From Streptomyces albireticuli (lineage in GTDB: Bacteria; Actinomycetota; Actinomycetes; Streptomycetales; Streptomycetaceae), in the NCBI RefSeq assembly GCF_002192455.1, contig NZ_CP021744.1, positions 6,534,501-6,598,500 on the forward strand: a stretch of 64,000 bases of DNA, read 5' to 3'. Under the pieces are notes generated by a model. It did no database searches. It was not told where the DNA came from and saw only the letters and a program-made list of their open reading frames with translations. The position numbers and the translations under genes were made by a program. Below, piece by piece: positions 27,601 through 36,162 of this stretch; the stretch's first letter is position 1, and every line of letters begins with the position of its first letter.

Positions 27601-28521
27601 CCGCACCTGCACGACTTCCTGGTGGCCCTGACCGCCGCCGACCGTGGACCGGCCGCCCTGCGTGCCCTCCTCACGGTCATCGACCGCACCCTGTCCACCA
27701 CCGCGCCCGTCGGCGACGCCCCGCCGCCGCACACCCCGAGCGTGCTGCTCGGCCGCCCGCTCGCACTCCTGCGCGTCCGCCTCGGCATCGACCTGGACGG
27801 CCCGCCGTACACCGACCCGTCCTGGCGGAACCTGCGCGAGGGGACCCCGCCCGGCTACCCCTCCTACCGCTGGCCGGTCCGGCTCGGCGAGCGCAACGAG
27901 CTCGCGGACGGCCTCGTCGGCTACTTCCACGGCGACCACCGCGCCACCGACTACAGGCTGCTGCACACCGTGCTCGACACCCCCGAGCTCCCCGGCGAGG
28001 CCCGCGACTACTTCGCCCCCATCGGCACCGGCGCCTCCCTCACGCTGCCCGCCCGGCCGCCCGGCAGCGACCCCGAGAACCGCGACGCGGCCTTCCTCAC
28101 CCTGCTCGCGGACCCGCGCGGCACCGTGCACGCCACCACCGACATCCTCCCCACGGCGGAGGTGCGGCTGCCCGCCCGGCTCGTCGAGCCTCCCCTCGCC
28201 GAGCTCCCGGTGTCCTTCCGGCTGGGCCCGCTGCCCACCACCCCGTACGTGCCCGAGCCGGACCCCGCGGGCAACGGCGGCCGCACCGTCCACCCGCCCG
28301 CGCTCCTGCTGCCCCGCCCCTCCGACCGGCACGGCACCTGGACCTGGGTGGAGAGCGCCACCGGCGATCAGTGGACCGAGGCCGGCACCCACGCCACCGA
28401 CGGCGAGGCCCACCACCCGCACCCCGTCCCCGCCCTGCGCACCGGCCGCCTCACCCTGCGCCCCACCCCCGCCGACGAGACCGCCGAGACCGCCGCCGAG
28501 ACCCAAGGAGACCGCCGATGA
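24625..28521 (+). CDS. Large hypothetical protein (1298 aa) of the RIP operon
   Basis: A 1298-aa protein without recognisable domains or an export signal. Residues about 45-100 carry 'RLAEVFQRWQANYALTRLN' and 'GVYLHWQLPEAL'. Residues about 377-462 form a long Ala/Arg-rich helical segment compatible with a coiled coil (AYAEALAGLNKAQAAHDAA). The rest is mixed with many Trp/Tyr/Pro-rich loops such as SPLFFEWKVDYFPIEWQG and TGWNASLYQQLRAGQFAFER. The ATG at 24625 overlaps the upstream stop. A GTG at 24664, preceded by AGGAAGG, is an alternative start that would remove 13 residues. The stop overlaps the next gene (ATGA). Function unknown; size and coupling suggest a structural subunit. Confidence 0.75.
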   Translation: MTAHPPQEGQEGAVTDTPEAAAAQQPLVVPMQIEALTVNERVRLAEVFQRWQANYALTRLNLSPEPPAFSNTDTAFNSDPDREGVYLHWQLPEALTHGTDTDGDGVPVFPLVPNRWLVVRQAVATGSGERTDTGWIVESDHLDAALGTSPYMDRDGRLTRIGRRVDLASGEWSEPGTPGGLFLTAVGPGLPTFAAYQPYNTDVFSVHDRTDDLDPEAAWQLNYLVAGWYGDPAEDPLAGDLAARMAALRWTAGGTAPDAARTVCHGTVLDVAWQRRGSPMPASDRPDYVTIGVGNNTEHATKAIEEHAGRRAGAPPELAALLSAAHSGVLDLLDEPDGQFRAERALHASWFTPTHAGYTWVLEDVPPEAPARGARRRTRTARTAYAEALAGLNKAQAAHDAAVQDLIAAQRRLYDLWWAANLPKVPEAPGEPAGAYRERLDALVRTATEEARARRDTVATLRAAIPWAASPGDLDDAIRAYQDTHGLPVGEVVLKRDVLPGFQLPNDPVVVIRGTKDRPLPPDPEQPATTDLYTVPEGTYGEEEEDEDPPLACRWPAALVTGVRVAGTTVTASQADTPAPPHLPAPDGLAGVLAALLRELLHLAPSNARALARAAGHQGDVTALAEAMRAPEENAVGTPGAYTAAWRQPWSPLFFEWKVDYFPIEWQGDPGDGGAGRANWSFDGSSYRWLGTGAHPVPVSLRGRQFLTPTPGKTMAAALRQYARTHPGPAAGALRALARQADDAGLFAQPLVGFTEQLTARGHTPASLNPHSRLSPDLRTALTEAAARTLPPDPGARPRPFTGWNASLYQQLRAGQFAFERLAVIDRFGHTLPAIFPDPRALLFAAGNEPGDVIGVGVPARRFAPELPAELTPSLRNPAAPAQGHHTINPPTWYRFTQLTPRLLQPARAGFTLLDALDDLNPLTTSSDPDTTAVAAWLVPGYLDRALYAYAPDGAPLGELRTTLPPDGVTRATWHPLPHSRYRTIGELRDPYPHLHDFLVALTAADRGPAALRALLTVIDRTLSTTAPVGDAPPPHTPSVLLGRPLALLRVRLGIDLDGPPYTDPSWRNLREGTPPGYPSYRWPVRLGERNELADGLVGYFHGDHRATDYRLLHTVLDTPELPGEARDYFAPIGTGASLTLPARPPGSDPENRDAAFLTLLADPRGTVHATTDILPTAEVRLPARLVEPPLAELPVSFRLGPLPTTPYVPEPDPAGNGGRTVHPPALLLPRPSDRHGTWTWVESATGDQWTEAGTHATDGEAHHPHPVPALRTGRLTLRPTPADETAETAAETQGDRR

Positions 28522-30026
28522 CCGACGCGCCCCGAGCGGACCGGGCCACCCTGCTCAGCTACGCCCTGACGACCGTCCCCAACCCGCTCACCGCCAGCCC
28601 GCCGAACGTCAAGCCGGGCAACGAGGACGAGAACTCCTACGCCGACATCGACCTGGTCATCTCCAACAGCGGCACCACCCCCGTACGGTGCAGCAAGATC
28701 GCCATCGTGCTCCCCGTCGGCACCCTCGCCCAGGACCTGGCGCTCACCGGCGAGGGCATCTCCGCCTACGTCGAGCCCGACTCGGGCTGGACCGTCGTCG
28801 ACGTCCAGTCGGACGTCCTGCTCGCGGTGCCGACGGCGGAGACCGCGGTGTTCCCGGCGGCGGGCGCGGAGAGCTCGTCGAAGGTACGGTTCAGCATCGC
28901 GCCGCAGGGCGGGGAGAGCGAGGTCACCGTCGACGGGCTGTACCTCACCCTCCGCCGGATCATGGTCAGCGACAAGGCGGGCGTCGCCCGGATCGGGATC
29001 GAGGAGTGGGCGGCGGAGGAGGGGCCGATCCCCGGCACGCCCCTCACCACGACCCTGGAGGTCGCGAAGTTCCCCTTCCGCAGCGGTGCCGACCCGGCCC
29101 CCGGCATCGGCCGCGCCCTTGTCGCCCTCACCGGCCAGGGCGGCCCGCCGGCCACCCGTGTCGCCGCGAACGCGCCGGTCCGCCTGGAATGGCACCACGT
29201 GCGGGGCGACAGCCACGAGCTGTACATGGACGGCCGGCGGGTCACCGACGCCGGGATCGCGGGCGGCAGCAAGTACGACGTCCCGGCCGACACCGTGCGG
29301 CGCGACACGGCGTTCGCCCTCAAGACGGTCACGCCCACCCCGGACGGCGGCTTCGTGGTGCGCTGGGACCACCTGACCGTGTGCGTCACGGACCAGACGC
29401 TGGACGCGCTGACGGTGAGCGGGGCCCTCCAGGCGAACGGCAGCCTGACGACGGGCAGCGCGGCGGAGACGAAGTTCAACCACCCCGTCTCCGTCCTGAA
29501 CGGCAAGAAGCTGACCGCGACCGGCGAACTGCGCGTCGACGGCAACGCCTCGGTCGGCGGTACGGCCGGGATCACCGGGAAGCTGACGGCGGACGGGGAC
29601 GTGCAGGTCAACAAGACGTTCAAGACGAGCACCGCCGGTGAGTCCGTCTTCTATCACAACGTCACGATCTATACGCCGGCCAAGCTGGTCGTCGGCAAGG
29701 ACATGCAGGTCAACGGGAGCGTCACCGGTTCGCTCAATGTCGCGGGCACGGTGAGTGCCGGGGTCGACGTCACGCGGGGCGGCAAGGGTGTCCTCGCCCA
29801 CAACGACCGGATCAGCATGAGCAACACGCAGTACGGGGGCTACCTCTACGCACCGGCCTACGACTACGACGGTGACCGCGCGTACATCTTCCGGTGGAAG
29901 CCGGGCAATCCGATCAGTAACGGCTACTGGAAGATCGAGCGGAACGGCACGACCGCCGAGGCGCCCCCGGACCTCCCCTCCGCCGAGGACACTCCCGCCA
30001 CCACCGAACCCCCGGCCGGCGAGTGA
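28518..30026 (+). CDS. Tail-fibre-like beta-repeat protein (502 aa) of the RIP operon
   Basis: A 502-aa protein. Residues 1-270 are two or three beta-sandwich-like segments (SYADIDLVISNSGTTPVRC; FPFRSGADPAPGIG; VRLEWHHVRGDSHELYMDG). Residues about 290-430 contain short repeating strands of the form 'LTVSGALQANGSLTTG', 'LRVDGNASVGGTAGITG' and 'LTADGDVQV', the low-complexity Gly/Thr/Val pattern of phage tail fibres and other trimeric beta-helices. The end is a small Tyr-rich knob (GYLYAPAYDYDGDRAYIF) and a Pro/Thr tail. AAGGAG lies seven bases before the ATG. It is the last gene of the operon. A receptor-binding or surface role is inferred from the fibre-like pattern. Confidence 0.75.
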   Translation: MTDAPRADRATLLSYALTTVPNPLTASPPNVKPGNEDENSYADIDLVISNSGTTPVRCSKIAIVLPVGTLAQDLALTGEGISAYVEPDSGWTVVDVQSDVLLAVPTAETAVFPAAGAESSSKVRFSIAPQGGESEVTVDGLYLTLRRIMVSDKAGVARIGIEEWAAEEGPIPGTPLTTTLEVAKFPFRSGADPAPGIGRALVALTGQGGPPATRVAANAPVRLEWHHVRGDSHELYMDGRRVTDAGIAGGSKYDVPADTVRRDTAFALKTVTPTPDGGFVVRWDHLTVCVTDQTLDALTVSGALQANGSLTTGSAAETKFNHPVSVLNGKKLTATGELRVDGNASVGGTAGITGKLTADGDVQVNKTFKTSTAGESVFYHNVTIYTPAKLVVGKDMQVNGSVTGSLNVAGTVSAGVDVTRGGKGVLAHNDRISMSNTQYGGYLYAPAYDYDGDRAYIFRWKPGNPISNGYWKIERNGTTAEAPPDLPSAEDTPATTEPPAGE

Positions 30027-30219
30027 GCCACCTGGGTGTGGTCACGGTGAGTGTCCGGTTCCGTCCGCAAGGTCACCGTACCGACTTGTGACCGAACCGT
30101 CGCCACCACGGTCGCAACCCACGCCCCACTGAGGGAGTCCTCCCCTCCAGTAGGCTTCCCGGCGTGCGTCCCCGACGGGCGCGCGCCGGGCAGAGGTCGT
30201 CAATCGGGAGGAACCGGCG

Positions 30220-30894
30220 TTGCACATCCAGGAATGGCTAGAGACAGTACCGGCGGTCGCCGTCTACCTCCTGGTGGGCGGGGTCATCGGGCTGGAGAGC
30301 CTGGGCATCCCGCTCCCCGGTGAGATCGTCCTCGTCAGCGCCACGCTGCTGGCCGCCACGCAGGACCACATCAACCCCTACGTGCTCGGCGGCTGCGCCA
30401 TCGCCGGCGCGATCATCGGTGACTCGATCGGCTATCTGATCGGCCGCAAGGGCGGCAAGCCGCTGCTGGAGTGGCTCGGCCGGAAGTTCCCCAAGCACTT
30501 CGGCCCGCACCACGTCGCCACCGCCGAGCGCTCCTTCCAGAAGTGGGGCATGTGGGCGGTCTTCGTCGGCCGCTTCATCGCCCTGCTGCGGATCTTCGCC
30601 GGCCCGCTGGCCGGTGTGCTGAAGATGCCGTACTGGAAGTTCCTCATCGCCAACGTCCTCGGCGGCATCGTCTGGGCCGGCGGCACCGTCGCGGTGATCT
30701 ACAGCGTCGGCAAGGTCGCCGAGGAGTGGCTGAAGAAGTTCTCCTGGCTCGGCCTGGTCGCCGCCGTGCTGTTCGGCCTCGGCTCGTTCGTCGTCATGCG
30801 GATCAAGGCCAAGAAGGCCGCCCGGGCCGCCGAGGCCGAGGCCGCGGTCGCCCCGAGCCCGGCCGGGACCGAGGCGGTCGCCGCCGCCGAGTGA
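30220..30894 (+). CDS. DedA family membrane protein
   Basis: A 224-aa protein with about five hydrophobic segments. Family motifs are GLESLGIPLPGEIVL near the N-terminus and FVGRFIALLRIFAGPLAG in the middle, the latter containing the conserved GRF/R residues needed in E. coli DedA proteins. DedA proteins affect membrane lipid carrier handling and proton-dependent homeostasis. The C-terminus is a Lys- then Ala/Glu-rich cytoplasmic tail. The start is TTG at 30220, supported by GGGAGG eight bases upstream and by the position of the first membrane helix. A strong terminator follows. Confidence 0.88.
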   Translation: MHIQEWLETVPAVAVYLLVGGVIGLESLGIPLPGEIVLVSATLLAATQDHINPYVLGGCAIAGAIIGDSIGYLIGRKGGKPLLEWLGRKFPKHFGPHHVATAERSFQKWGMWAVFVGRFIALLRIFAGPLAGVLKMPYWKFLIANVLGGIVWAGGTVAVIYSVGKVAEEWLKKFSWLGLVAAVLFGLGSFVVMRIKAKKAARAAEAEAAVAPSPAGTEAVAAAE

Positions 30895-30920
30895 GGCGGG
30901 GCACGGCCGTCCGCCGAGCG

Positions 30921-30960
30921 GGCCCCCGGGTCTCCCACGTGGGAGACCCGGGGGCCTTTT
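30921..30960 (+). terminator. Strong intrinsic terminator after dedA
   Basis: A perfect 36-base palindrome (30921-30956, 18-base arms without a loop) is followed by TTTT. It lies 27 bases after the DedA stop. This is the clearest factor-independent terminator in the window and separates DedA from the PKS-NRPS cluster. Confidence 0.85.
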
Positions 30961-30987
30961 CCGTACGCGGGGGAGGGGACTCCCGGC

Positions 30988-31209
30988 TCAGCCGTTCGCC
31001 TGGGTGATGCTCAGCCGGACCAGGTCGGCGAGGGTCGGCGCGGAGCGCTTGGCGCGGATGCGGCGGGTGTACGTGCCCACGGTGTGCACGCTGATGCCGA
31101 GCCGCCTCGCGATCTGGTGGTAGGTCAGACCGGCGCCGATGTGCGCCAGCACCTCGCGCTCGCGGGGTGACAGGCTGGGCGGCCCGCTCTGCGCGGTGTG
31201 GCCGGGCAT
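30988..31209 (-). CDS. Small LuxR-type DNA-binding regulator
   Basis: A 73-aa protein that is essentially only a LuxR/GerE helix-turn-helix: 'SLSPREREVLAHIGAGLTYH' starts the domain and QIARRLGISVHTVGTYTRRI is the recognition helix region. There is no receiver, ATPase or ligand domain, so it is far shorter than most NarL/LAL regulators. Tandem ATGs at 31207-31212 follow GGAGAGAG; the second (31209) has better spacing. The longer open frame to 31380 is not supported. It is divergent from the MFS-PKS-NRPS operon across a 0.2-kb AT-rich region and is the likely cluster regulator. Confidence 0.8.
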   Translation of the reverse strand: MPGHTAQSGPPSLSPREREVLAHIGAGLTYHQIARRLGISVHTVGTYTRRIRAKRSAPTLADLVRLSITQANG

Positions 31210-31355
31210 CATCTCTCTCCATGGGTATGGCGGTGGAGCCGGCGCGCCGTGCCGGGCGGCCCGCCCGGCTTGTGGCCCGGCCCGGCCGTGTGCACAGCGC
31301 AATCCCCTTGTGACACACAACGATCTAATCACGAGACCGGTGAAAAGCAAGCAAA

Positions 31356-31373
31356 AAGTGGCGCCGCCCACTT
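31356..31373. promoter_or_regulatory. Inverted repeat in the regulator-exporter intergenic region
   Basis: AAGTGG (31356-31361) and CCACTT (31368-31373) form a 6-6-6 inverted repeat about 40 bases upstream of the MFS exporter start, in a locally AT-rich stretch. It is a candidate operator for the adjacent LuxR-type protein. Evidence is limited to symmetry and position. Confidence 0.35.
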
Positions 31374-31411
31374 CTCGCATGCCAACTCCCGTGAGATAGG
31401 CCGAAGGGAGG

Positions 31412-32800
31412 ATGTCAAGTCCCCAACTCGCGTGGCTCCAGACACGCTTCGAACCGGGCGACTGTGGACGCGGCCTCCGCCGACCGCGGCGCCCATCGGA
31501 GGCCGACTGGAGGGGGACGCGCGTGGGGCACTTCCGGCTGCTCGTGATCGGGAACGGGATCTCGGCATACGGCAGCTATCTGAACATGGTGGCGCTGAAC
31601 GTCTTCGTCTACCACGTGTCGGGCAGCGCGCTCGTCGCCGGCCTCTTCATGGCCGTACGCCTGGTGACGAACGTGCTGGCGGGCTTCGTGGCCGGGCGCC
31701 TGGTCTCCCGCCACGACCGCAAGCGCCTGATGGTCGGCGCCGACCTCACCCAGGCCACCGCGCTGGTGCTCCTGCTGCTGTCCCCCGACGCCGGGCGGGT
31801 CCCGCTGCTCTTCGCGCTGGCCGTGGTGACGGGCGCCTGCTCGACCCTGTCCCAGGTGGCGCTCCGCAGCAGCGTCCCGGAGATCGTCGGCCCCGGCCTG
31901 CGCACCCGGGCGAACGGCCTGCTGGTCACCGGCCGTTCGCTCGCCATGATCGCCGGATTCGCGTCCTCCGGTGTGGTGGTCGCCGGGCTCGGCTACCACT
32001 ACGCCTTCGCGCTCGACGCCGCCACCTTCGTCGTCTCCGCGACGGTCCTCTTCCTGCTGCCGATCCGCACCCGCGCCGCGGCGGAGCCGGACGCTCCGGG
32101 AAAGCCGGACCCGGCCGCCGCGGAGTGGGGCGTCCGCTTCCTGCTGCGGACGGCACCGCTGCTGGCGGTGATGATCGCCGTCCGGGCCGTCGACGGACTG
32201 GGTTCCTCGTCCCACAACGTCGCCCTGCCCATCTACTCGGACAGCCTGAACCCCGGCCACCCCGCCACGTTCGTCAGCCAGTTCTGGGCCACCTGGGCGC
32301 TCGGCAACATCGTCGCCCAGCAGCTGTGCGGTCGCTTCCTGACCAAGGGCCGCCGCTCACCGGGGGAGCGCGCCTTCGCCGTCGGCTCCTGTGTGATGTC
32401 GGCGGGCTTCATCCTCGTCTTCTGCGGGCTGCCCACCGTGCCCGCCATCGCCGCCGCGCTGGTCGCCGGGGCGGCCGACGGCTTCACCGAGATCGTGTAC
32501 GTGACCCGGCTCCAGGCCGCCCCCGACGCGCAGCGCGGCCGGCTGTTCGGACTCTCCGCCTCCGCCGAGAACACCGGCTTCGGCCTCGGCATGATCGTCA
32601 GCGCCGCCCTCCTCGACCACTTCGCCCCCCTGCCGGTGGTATCCGTCTTCCACGGCTGCGCCATCGCCCTGTGCCTCGTCCTCCTCGCCGTGCTGTTCCG
32701 GCGCGGGCCCGCCCTCGCGCGGCGCGAGAAGGAAGGCGGCGGCGCACGGGAGGCGGCGGCCGGCCGGGACCTGCCCACCGCGGAAGGACACAGCGCATGA
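31412..32800 (+). CDS. MFS exporter of the PKS-NRPS cluster
   Basis: A 462-aa major facilitator with 12 predicted helices of the MFS_3 (enterobactin-exporter-like) type. The helix 2-3 loop 'GRLVSRHDRKRLMVGADL' is the family motif A variant (GxLxDRxxRRxx). ATG at 31412 directly abuts a GGGAGG. A GTG at 31523, preceded by GGAGGGGG with better spacing and placed just before the first membrane helix, is a credible alternative that would shorten the protein by 37 residues. Its stop overlaps the PKS start (ATGA), so product synthesis and export are coupled. It probably exports the metabolite and may give self-resistance. Confidence 0.86.
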   Translation: MSSPQLAWLQTRFEPGDCGRGLRRPRRPSEADWRGTRVGHFRLLVIGNGISAYGSYLNMVALNVFVYHVSGSALVAGLFMAVRLVTNVLAGFVAGRLVSRHDRKRLMVGADLTQATALVLLLLSPDAGRVPLLFALAVVTGACSTLSQVALRSSVPEIVGPGLRTRANGLLVTGRSLAMIAGFASSGVVVAGLGYHYAFALDAATFVVSATVLFLLPIRTRAAAEPDAPGKPDPAAAEWGVRFLLRTAPLLAVMIAVRAVDGLGSSSHNVALPIYSDSLNPGHPATFVSQFWATWALGNIVAQQLCGRFLTKGRRSPGERAFAVGSCVMSAGFILVFCGLPTVPAIAAALVAGAADGFTEIVYVTRLQAAPDAQRGRLFGLSASAENTGFGLGMIVSAALLDHFAPLPVVSVFHGCAIALCLVLLAVLFRRGPALARREKEGGGAREAAAGRDLPTAEGHSA

Positions 32801-35800
32801 GCACGACCACTCCCCGGGCCGGCGACCCGGCCATGGCCGTCATCGGCATGGCCTTCCGCCTCCCCGGCGGATCCGACACCCCCGAGGCGTTCTGGCGCGT
32901 CATCCGCGACGGCACCGACTGCGTCACCCGCTTCACCGAGGAGGAGCTGGCCGCCGCGGGCATCCCCGCGGAGAAATACCGCGCCCCCGACTTCGTCGGC
33001 GCCGCCGGGATCCTGGACGACGTCTCCGGCTTCGACGCCCCGCACTTCGGCATGAGCGCCCGCGAGGCCCGGCTTACCGACCCGCAGCACCGGATGTTCC
33101 TGGAGTGCGCCCAGCACGCGCTGGAGAACGCCGGCTACCCCGGAGAGCGCGACGGCACCCGCATCGGTGTCTACGCGACCACCGGCTACCACCTGTACTC
33201 CATGGAGAACTACCTGCTCAACAACGTCCTCACCGGCGCCACCGAGGACGACTGGCTCTCCCGGATGCAGATCATGGTCGGCAACTACACCGACTTCACC
33301 GCCACCCGCGTCTCCTACCGCCTGGGCCTCACCGGCCCCTCCGTCAGCGTCCAGACCGGCTGCTCCGGTTCGCTGGTCGCCGTGCAGCAGGCCGCCCAGG
33401 CGCTGCTCCTCGGCGACTGCGACGTCGCCCTCGCCGGCGCCACCGCCGTCCACGTGCCGCAGGTGCTCGGCTACCGCTACGTCAAGGGCTCCATCCTCTC
33501 CAGGAGCGGCCGGCTGCGGGCCTTCGACGCGGCCGCGGACGGCACCGTCGGCGGCACCGGCGTCGTGGCCGTCGTCCTGAAGCGCCTGGAGCGGGCGGTC
33601 GCCGACGGCGACACCGTCCACGGCGTGATCCGCGGCTGGGGCGTCACCAACGACGGCGCGGGCAAGAAGGCGTACGCGGCGCCCAGCGCCGAGGGCCAGC
33701 GGGCCGCGATCCGCCGGGCCCTGGACCGGGCCGGCGTCGGCGCGGACACCATCGGCTATCTGGAGACCCACGGGACCGGCACCCTCAAGGGCGACCCCAT
33801 CGAATTCGACGCCGCCACCGCCGCGTTCCGCGAGGACACCGCGCGGACCGGCTACTGCGCGCTCGGCTCCACCAAGGCCAACATCGGCCACCTCGACGTC
33901 GCCTCCGGACTGGCCGGCCTCGTCAAGACGCTGCTGGTCCTCCAGCACGGCGTCATCCCGCCGATGGCGAACTTCAGCACCCCCAACCCCCTGCTGGACC
34001 TGGCCGGGAGCCCCTTCCACATCCCCCGCGCCGCCACCCCCTGGCCGCGGGGCGACACCCCGCGCCGGGCCGGCCTCACCTCCCTCGGCGTCGGCGGCAC
34101 CAACGTCCACCTCGTCCTCGAACAGGCGCCGGAACCCGCGCCCCGGACCGGCCGCGCCCGGCCGCCCGGCGTGGCGCTCCTCTCCGGCAGCGACGAGCGG
34201 GCCCTCGCGGACGGCGCCCGCGCCCTGCGCGACCACGTGCGGCGGAACCCCGGCACCGACCTCGCCGACCTCGTCACCACCACCGCGCTCGGCCGCGTCC
34301 ACGGCCGGCACCGGATCGCCGTCCGGGGCACCACCACCGCCGCGCTCGCCGACGCCCTCGACGCCTGGCTCACCGACCCGGCCACCGCCCCGGCCGCCAC
34401 CGGCACGGCACCCCGCGAGGGCGCCGCCCGCGTCGGCCTGATGTTCACCGGGCAGGCCAGCCCGTACCCCGGCATGGCGACGGCGCTGTACGAGCGGTTC
34501 CCCGCCGTGCGCGAGGTCCTCGACACCTGCGAGCGCCTCCACGGCGACCTCTACGGCACCTCGCTCCTCGAAGGGCTGCTCGGCACCGGCACCCCGCCCG
34601 GGGACGGGGTGTGGCCCACCGACACCGCGCAGCCCGCGCTGTTCGCGCTCCAGGCCGCGACGGTCCGGCTGTGGCGCGCCGCCGGCCTCGCCCCGGACGC
34701 CGTCACCGGCCACAGCGTCGGCGAGTACGCCGCCCTGCACGCGGCGGGCGCCCTCTCGATGAAGGACGGCCTCCGCCTCACCGCGGAGCGCGGCCGGCTG
34801 ATGCGGCGCCTCTGCGCACCGGGCGGGATGGTCGCCGTGCCCCTCGACCGCGCCGCGGCGGCCGGGCTGGCCGCCGAGGTGCCCGGCCTGGAGCACGCCG
34901 TCACCAACGGCGAGCGCGGCCAGGTGCTCGCCGGGCCCACCACCGCCGTGGAGCAGCTCCTCGCCCTGCTCGACGCGCGAGGGATCCGGGGCGAACGGCT
35001 GCCGGTGGACCGCGCCTTCCACACCGCGACGACGGACCCCGCCCTCGCGCCCTTCCGGGCGGTGCTCGCCGGTGTGACCTTCCGGCCCGTGACGGTCCCC
35101 TTCGTCAGCGGCCTCGACGGGCACGTCCACGCCCCCGGCTGGACCCCGGACGCCGACTACTGCGTACGCCAGACGCGCGAGCCGGTGCGCTTCGACCTGG
35201 CGCTGCGCGCCCTCGGCGAGCGGGACCTCGCCGCCGTCGTCGAGGCGGGGCCGCACACCACGCTCAGCGGCCTGGCCCGGCGGGCCCTGCCCGGCGTACG
35301 GGCCCTGCCCACGCTGCGCCGCGGCGCCGGGGCGGAGGCGCTGTGGTCGGCGGCCGCGGAGCTGCACTGCGCGGGCGCGGACCTCGACTGGCGCCCGCTC
35401 GTCGCGGGCAGCGGGGGCCGGAGGATCCCGCTGCCCGGCTATCGATTCCAGCACCAGCACTACTGGACGGGGCCGGAGCCGACGGCCCCGCGTACCGGAA
35501 CACCAGAGACAGATGGAGCCACAGTGGTACAGCACGAGGCAGCGGTCGAACGGGTTCTCCGCAGCATCATCGAGTCGACCGCCCGGCATCTCGGCCACGA
35601 CCCGGCCGCGATCCACGGCGGTACCTCCTTCTTCGACCTCGGCGCGGACTCGCTCCAGATGATCAGCGTGCTCCGGGAGCTGGAGCAGGAGCACCGGGTC
35701 AAGGTGACGATGCGGGAGCTGTTCGAGGAGACGGGTACGCCGCGGCAGCTCGCGGAGCTCATCGCCGGCCGGACGGCGGCTCCGGAGGGTGCGCCGGCCG

Positions 35801-36162
35801 TGACGGAGGCACCGGCGCCGGTGGCCCTGGAGCCCGCCGCTCCGGAACCGCCGGCCGTGGACCGGCCGGTCCTGCGGCAGCCGCCGGTGCCGACGCCGGA
35901 GCCCGTCGCCGCGCCCGAGCCGGCCCCGGCCGCTGCGGCTGCCGCCGTGCCCGAGTACGCCACGCGGGGCGAGCTGGAGGACCTCGCGCACAAGCTGCAC
36001 CAGATATCGCAGATACAGCTTCAGATGATGTCCCAGCTGTCGCAGCTGCTCGCCCTCCAGACGGCGGCCGCGACGTCCGGGCTCAGCGGCCTCAACGGTG
36101 TCAACGGGCACGGCGGCGGCCTCAACGGCGTCGGCAACGGCAACGGCAAGGCCGCCCGGTGA
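32797..36162 (+). CDS. Type I polyketide synthase, KS-AT-ACP
   Basis: A 1121-aa single-module PKS. The ketosynthase (about 12-440) has active-site Cys189 in QTGCSGSL (usual DTACSSSL), His325 in ETHGTGT and His365 in NIGHLD. The acyltransferase (about 545-840) has nucleophile Ser640 in GHSVGEY; the motif RAFH at 739-742 resembles the HAFH of malonyl-specific domains. The ACP carries its phosphopantetheine Ser952 in LGADSLQM. There is no KR, DH or ER, so the product would keep a beta-keto group, the substrate expected by the next protein's aminotransferase. The C-terminus (about 1050-1095) is a helical docking segment followed by a Gly/Asn-rich tail. There is no loading module; the starter must come from elsewhere. 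Confidence 0.92.
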   Translation: MSTTTPRAGDPAMAVIGMAFRLPGGSDTPEAFWRVIRDGTDCVTRFTEEELAAAGIPAEKYRAPDFVGAAGILDDVSGFDAPHFGMSAREARLTDPQHRMFLECAQHALENAGYPGERDGTRIGVYATTGYHLYSMENYLLNNVLTGATEDDWLSRMQIMVGNYTDFTATRVSYRLGLTGPSVSVQTGCSGSLVAVQQAAQALLLGDCDVALAGATAVHVPQVLGYRYVKGSILSRSGRLRAFDAAADGTVGGTGVVAVVLKRLERAVADGDTVHGVIRGWGVTNDGAGKKAYAAPSAEGQRAAIRRALDRAGVGADTIGYLETHGTGTLKGDPIEFDAATAAFREDTARTGYCALGSTKANIGHLDVASGLAGLVKTLLVLQHGVIPPMANFSTPNPLLDLAGSPFHIPRAATPWPRGDTPRRAGLTSLGVGGTNVHLVLEQAPEPAPRTGRARPPGVALLSGSDERALADGARALRDHVRRNPGTDLADLVTTTALGRVHGRHRIAVRGTTTAALADALDAWLTDPATAPAATGTAPREGAARVGLMFTGQASPYPGMATALYERFPAVREVLDTCERLHGDLYGTSLLEGLLGTGTPPGDGVWPTDTAQPALFALQAATVRLWRAAGLAPDAVTGHSVGEYAALHAAGALSMKDGLRLTAERGRLMRRLCAPGGMVAVPLDRAAAAGLAAEVPGLEHAVTNGERGQVLAGPTTAVEQLLALLDARGIRGERLPVDRAFHTATTDPALAPFRAVLAGVTFRPVTVPFVSGLDGHVHAPGWTPDADYCVRQTREPVRFDLALRALGERDLAAVVEAGPHTTLSGLARRALPGVRALPTLRRGAGAEALWSAAAELHCAGADLDWRPLVAGSGGRRIPLPGYRFQHQHYWTGPEPTAPRTGTPETDGATVVQHEAAVERVLRSIIESTARHLGHDPAAIHGGTSFFDLGADSLQMISVLRELEQEHRVKVTMRELFEETGTPRQLAELIAGRTAAPEGAPAVTEAPAPVALEPAAPEPPAVDRPVLRQPPVPTPEPVAAPEPAPAAAAAAVPEYATRGELEDLAHKLHQISQIQLQMMSQLSQLLALQTAAATSGLSGLNGVNGHGGGLNGVGNGNGKAAR

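Noticed and set aside
10443..30026. Contractile injection system or phage remnant
   Set aside because: A tail-fibre-like protein is present, but no sheath, tube, baseplate, AAA ATPase, capsid or integrase gene was found.
33070..33080. TTA triplet in the PKS gene
   Set aside because: It is out of frame (CTT-ACC, Leu-Thr), so it is not a bldA codon.
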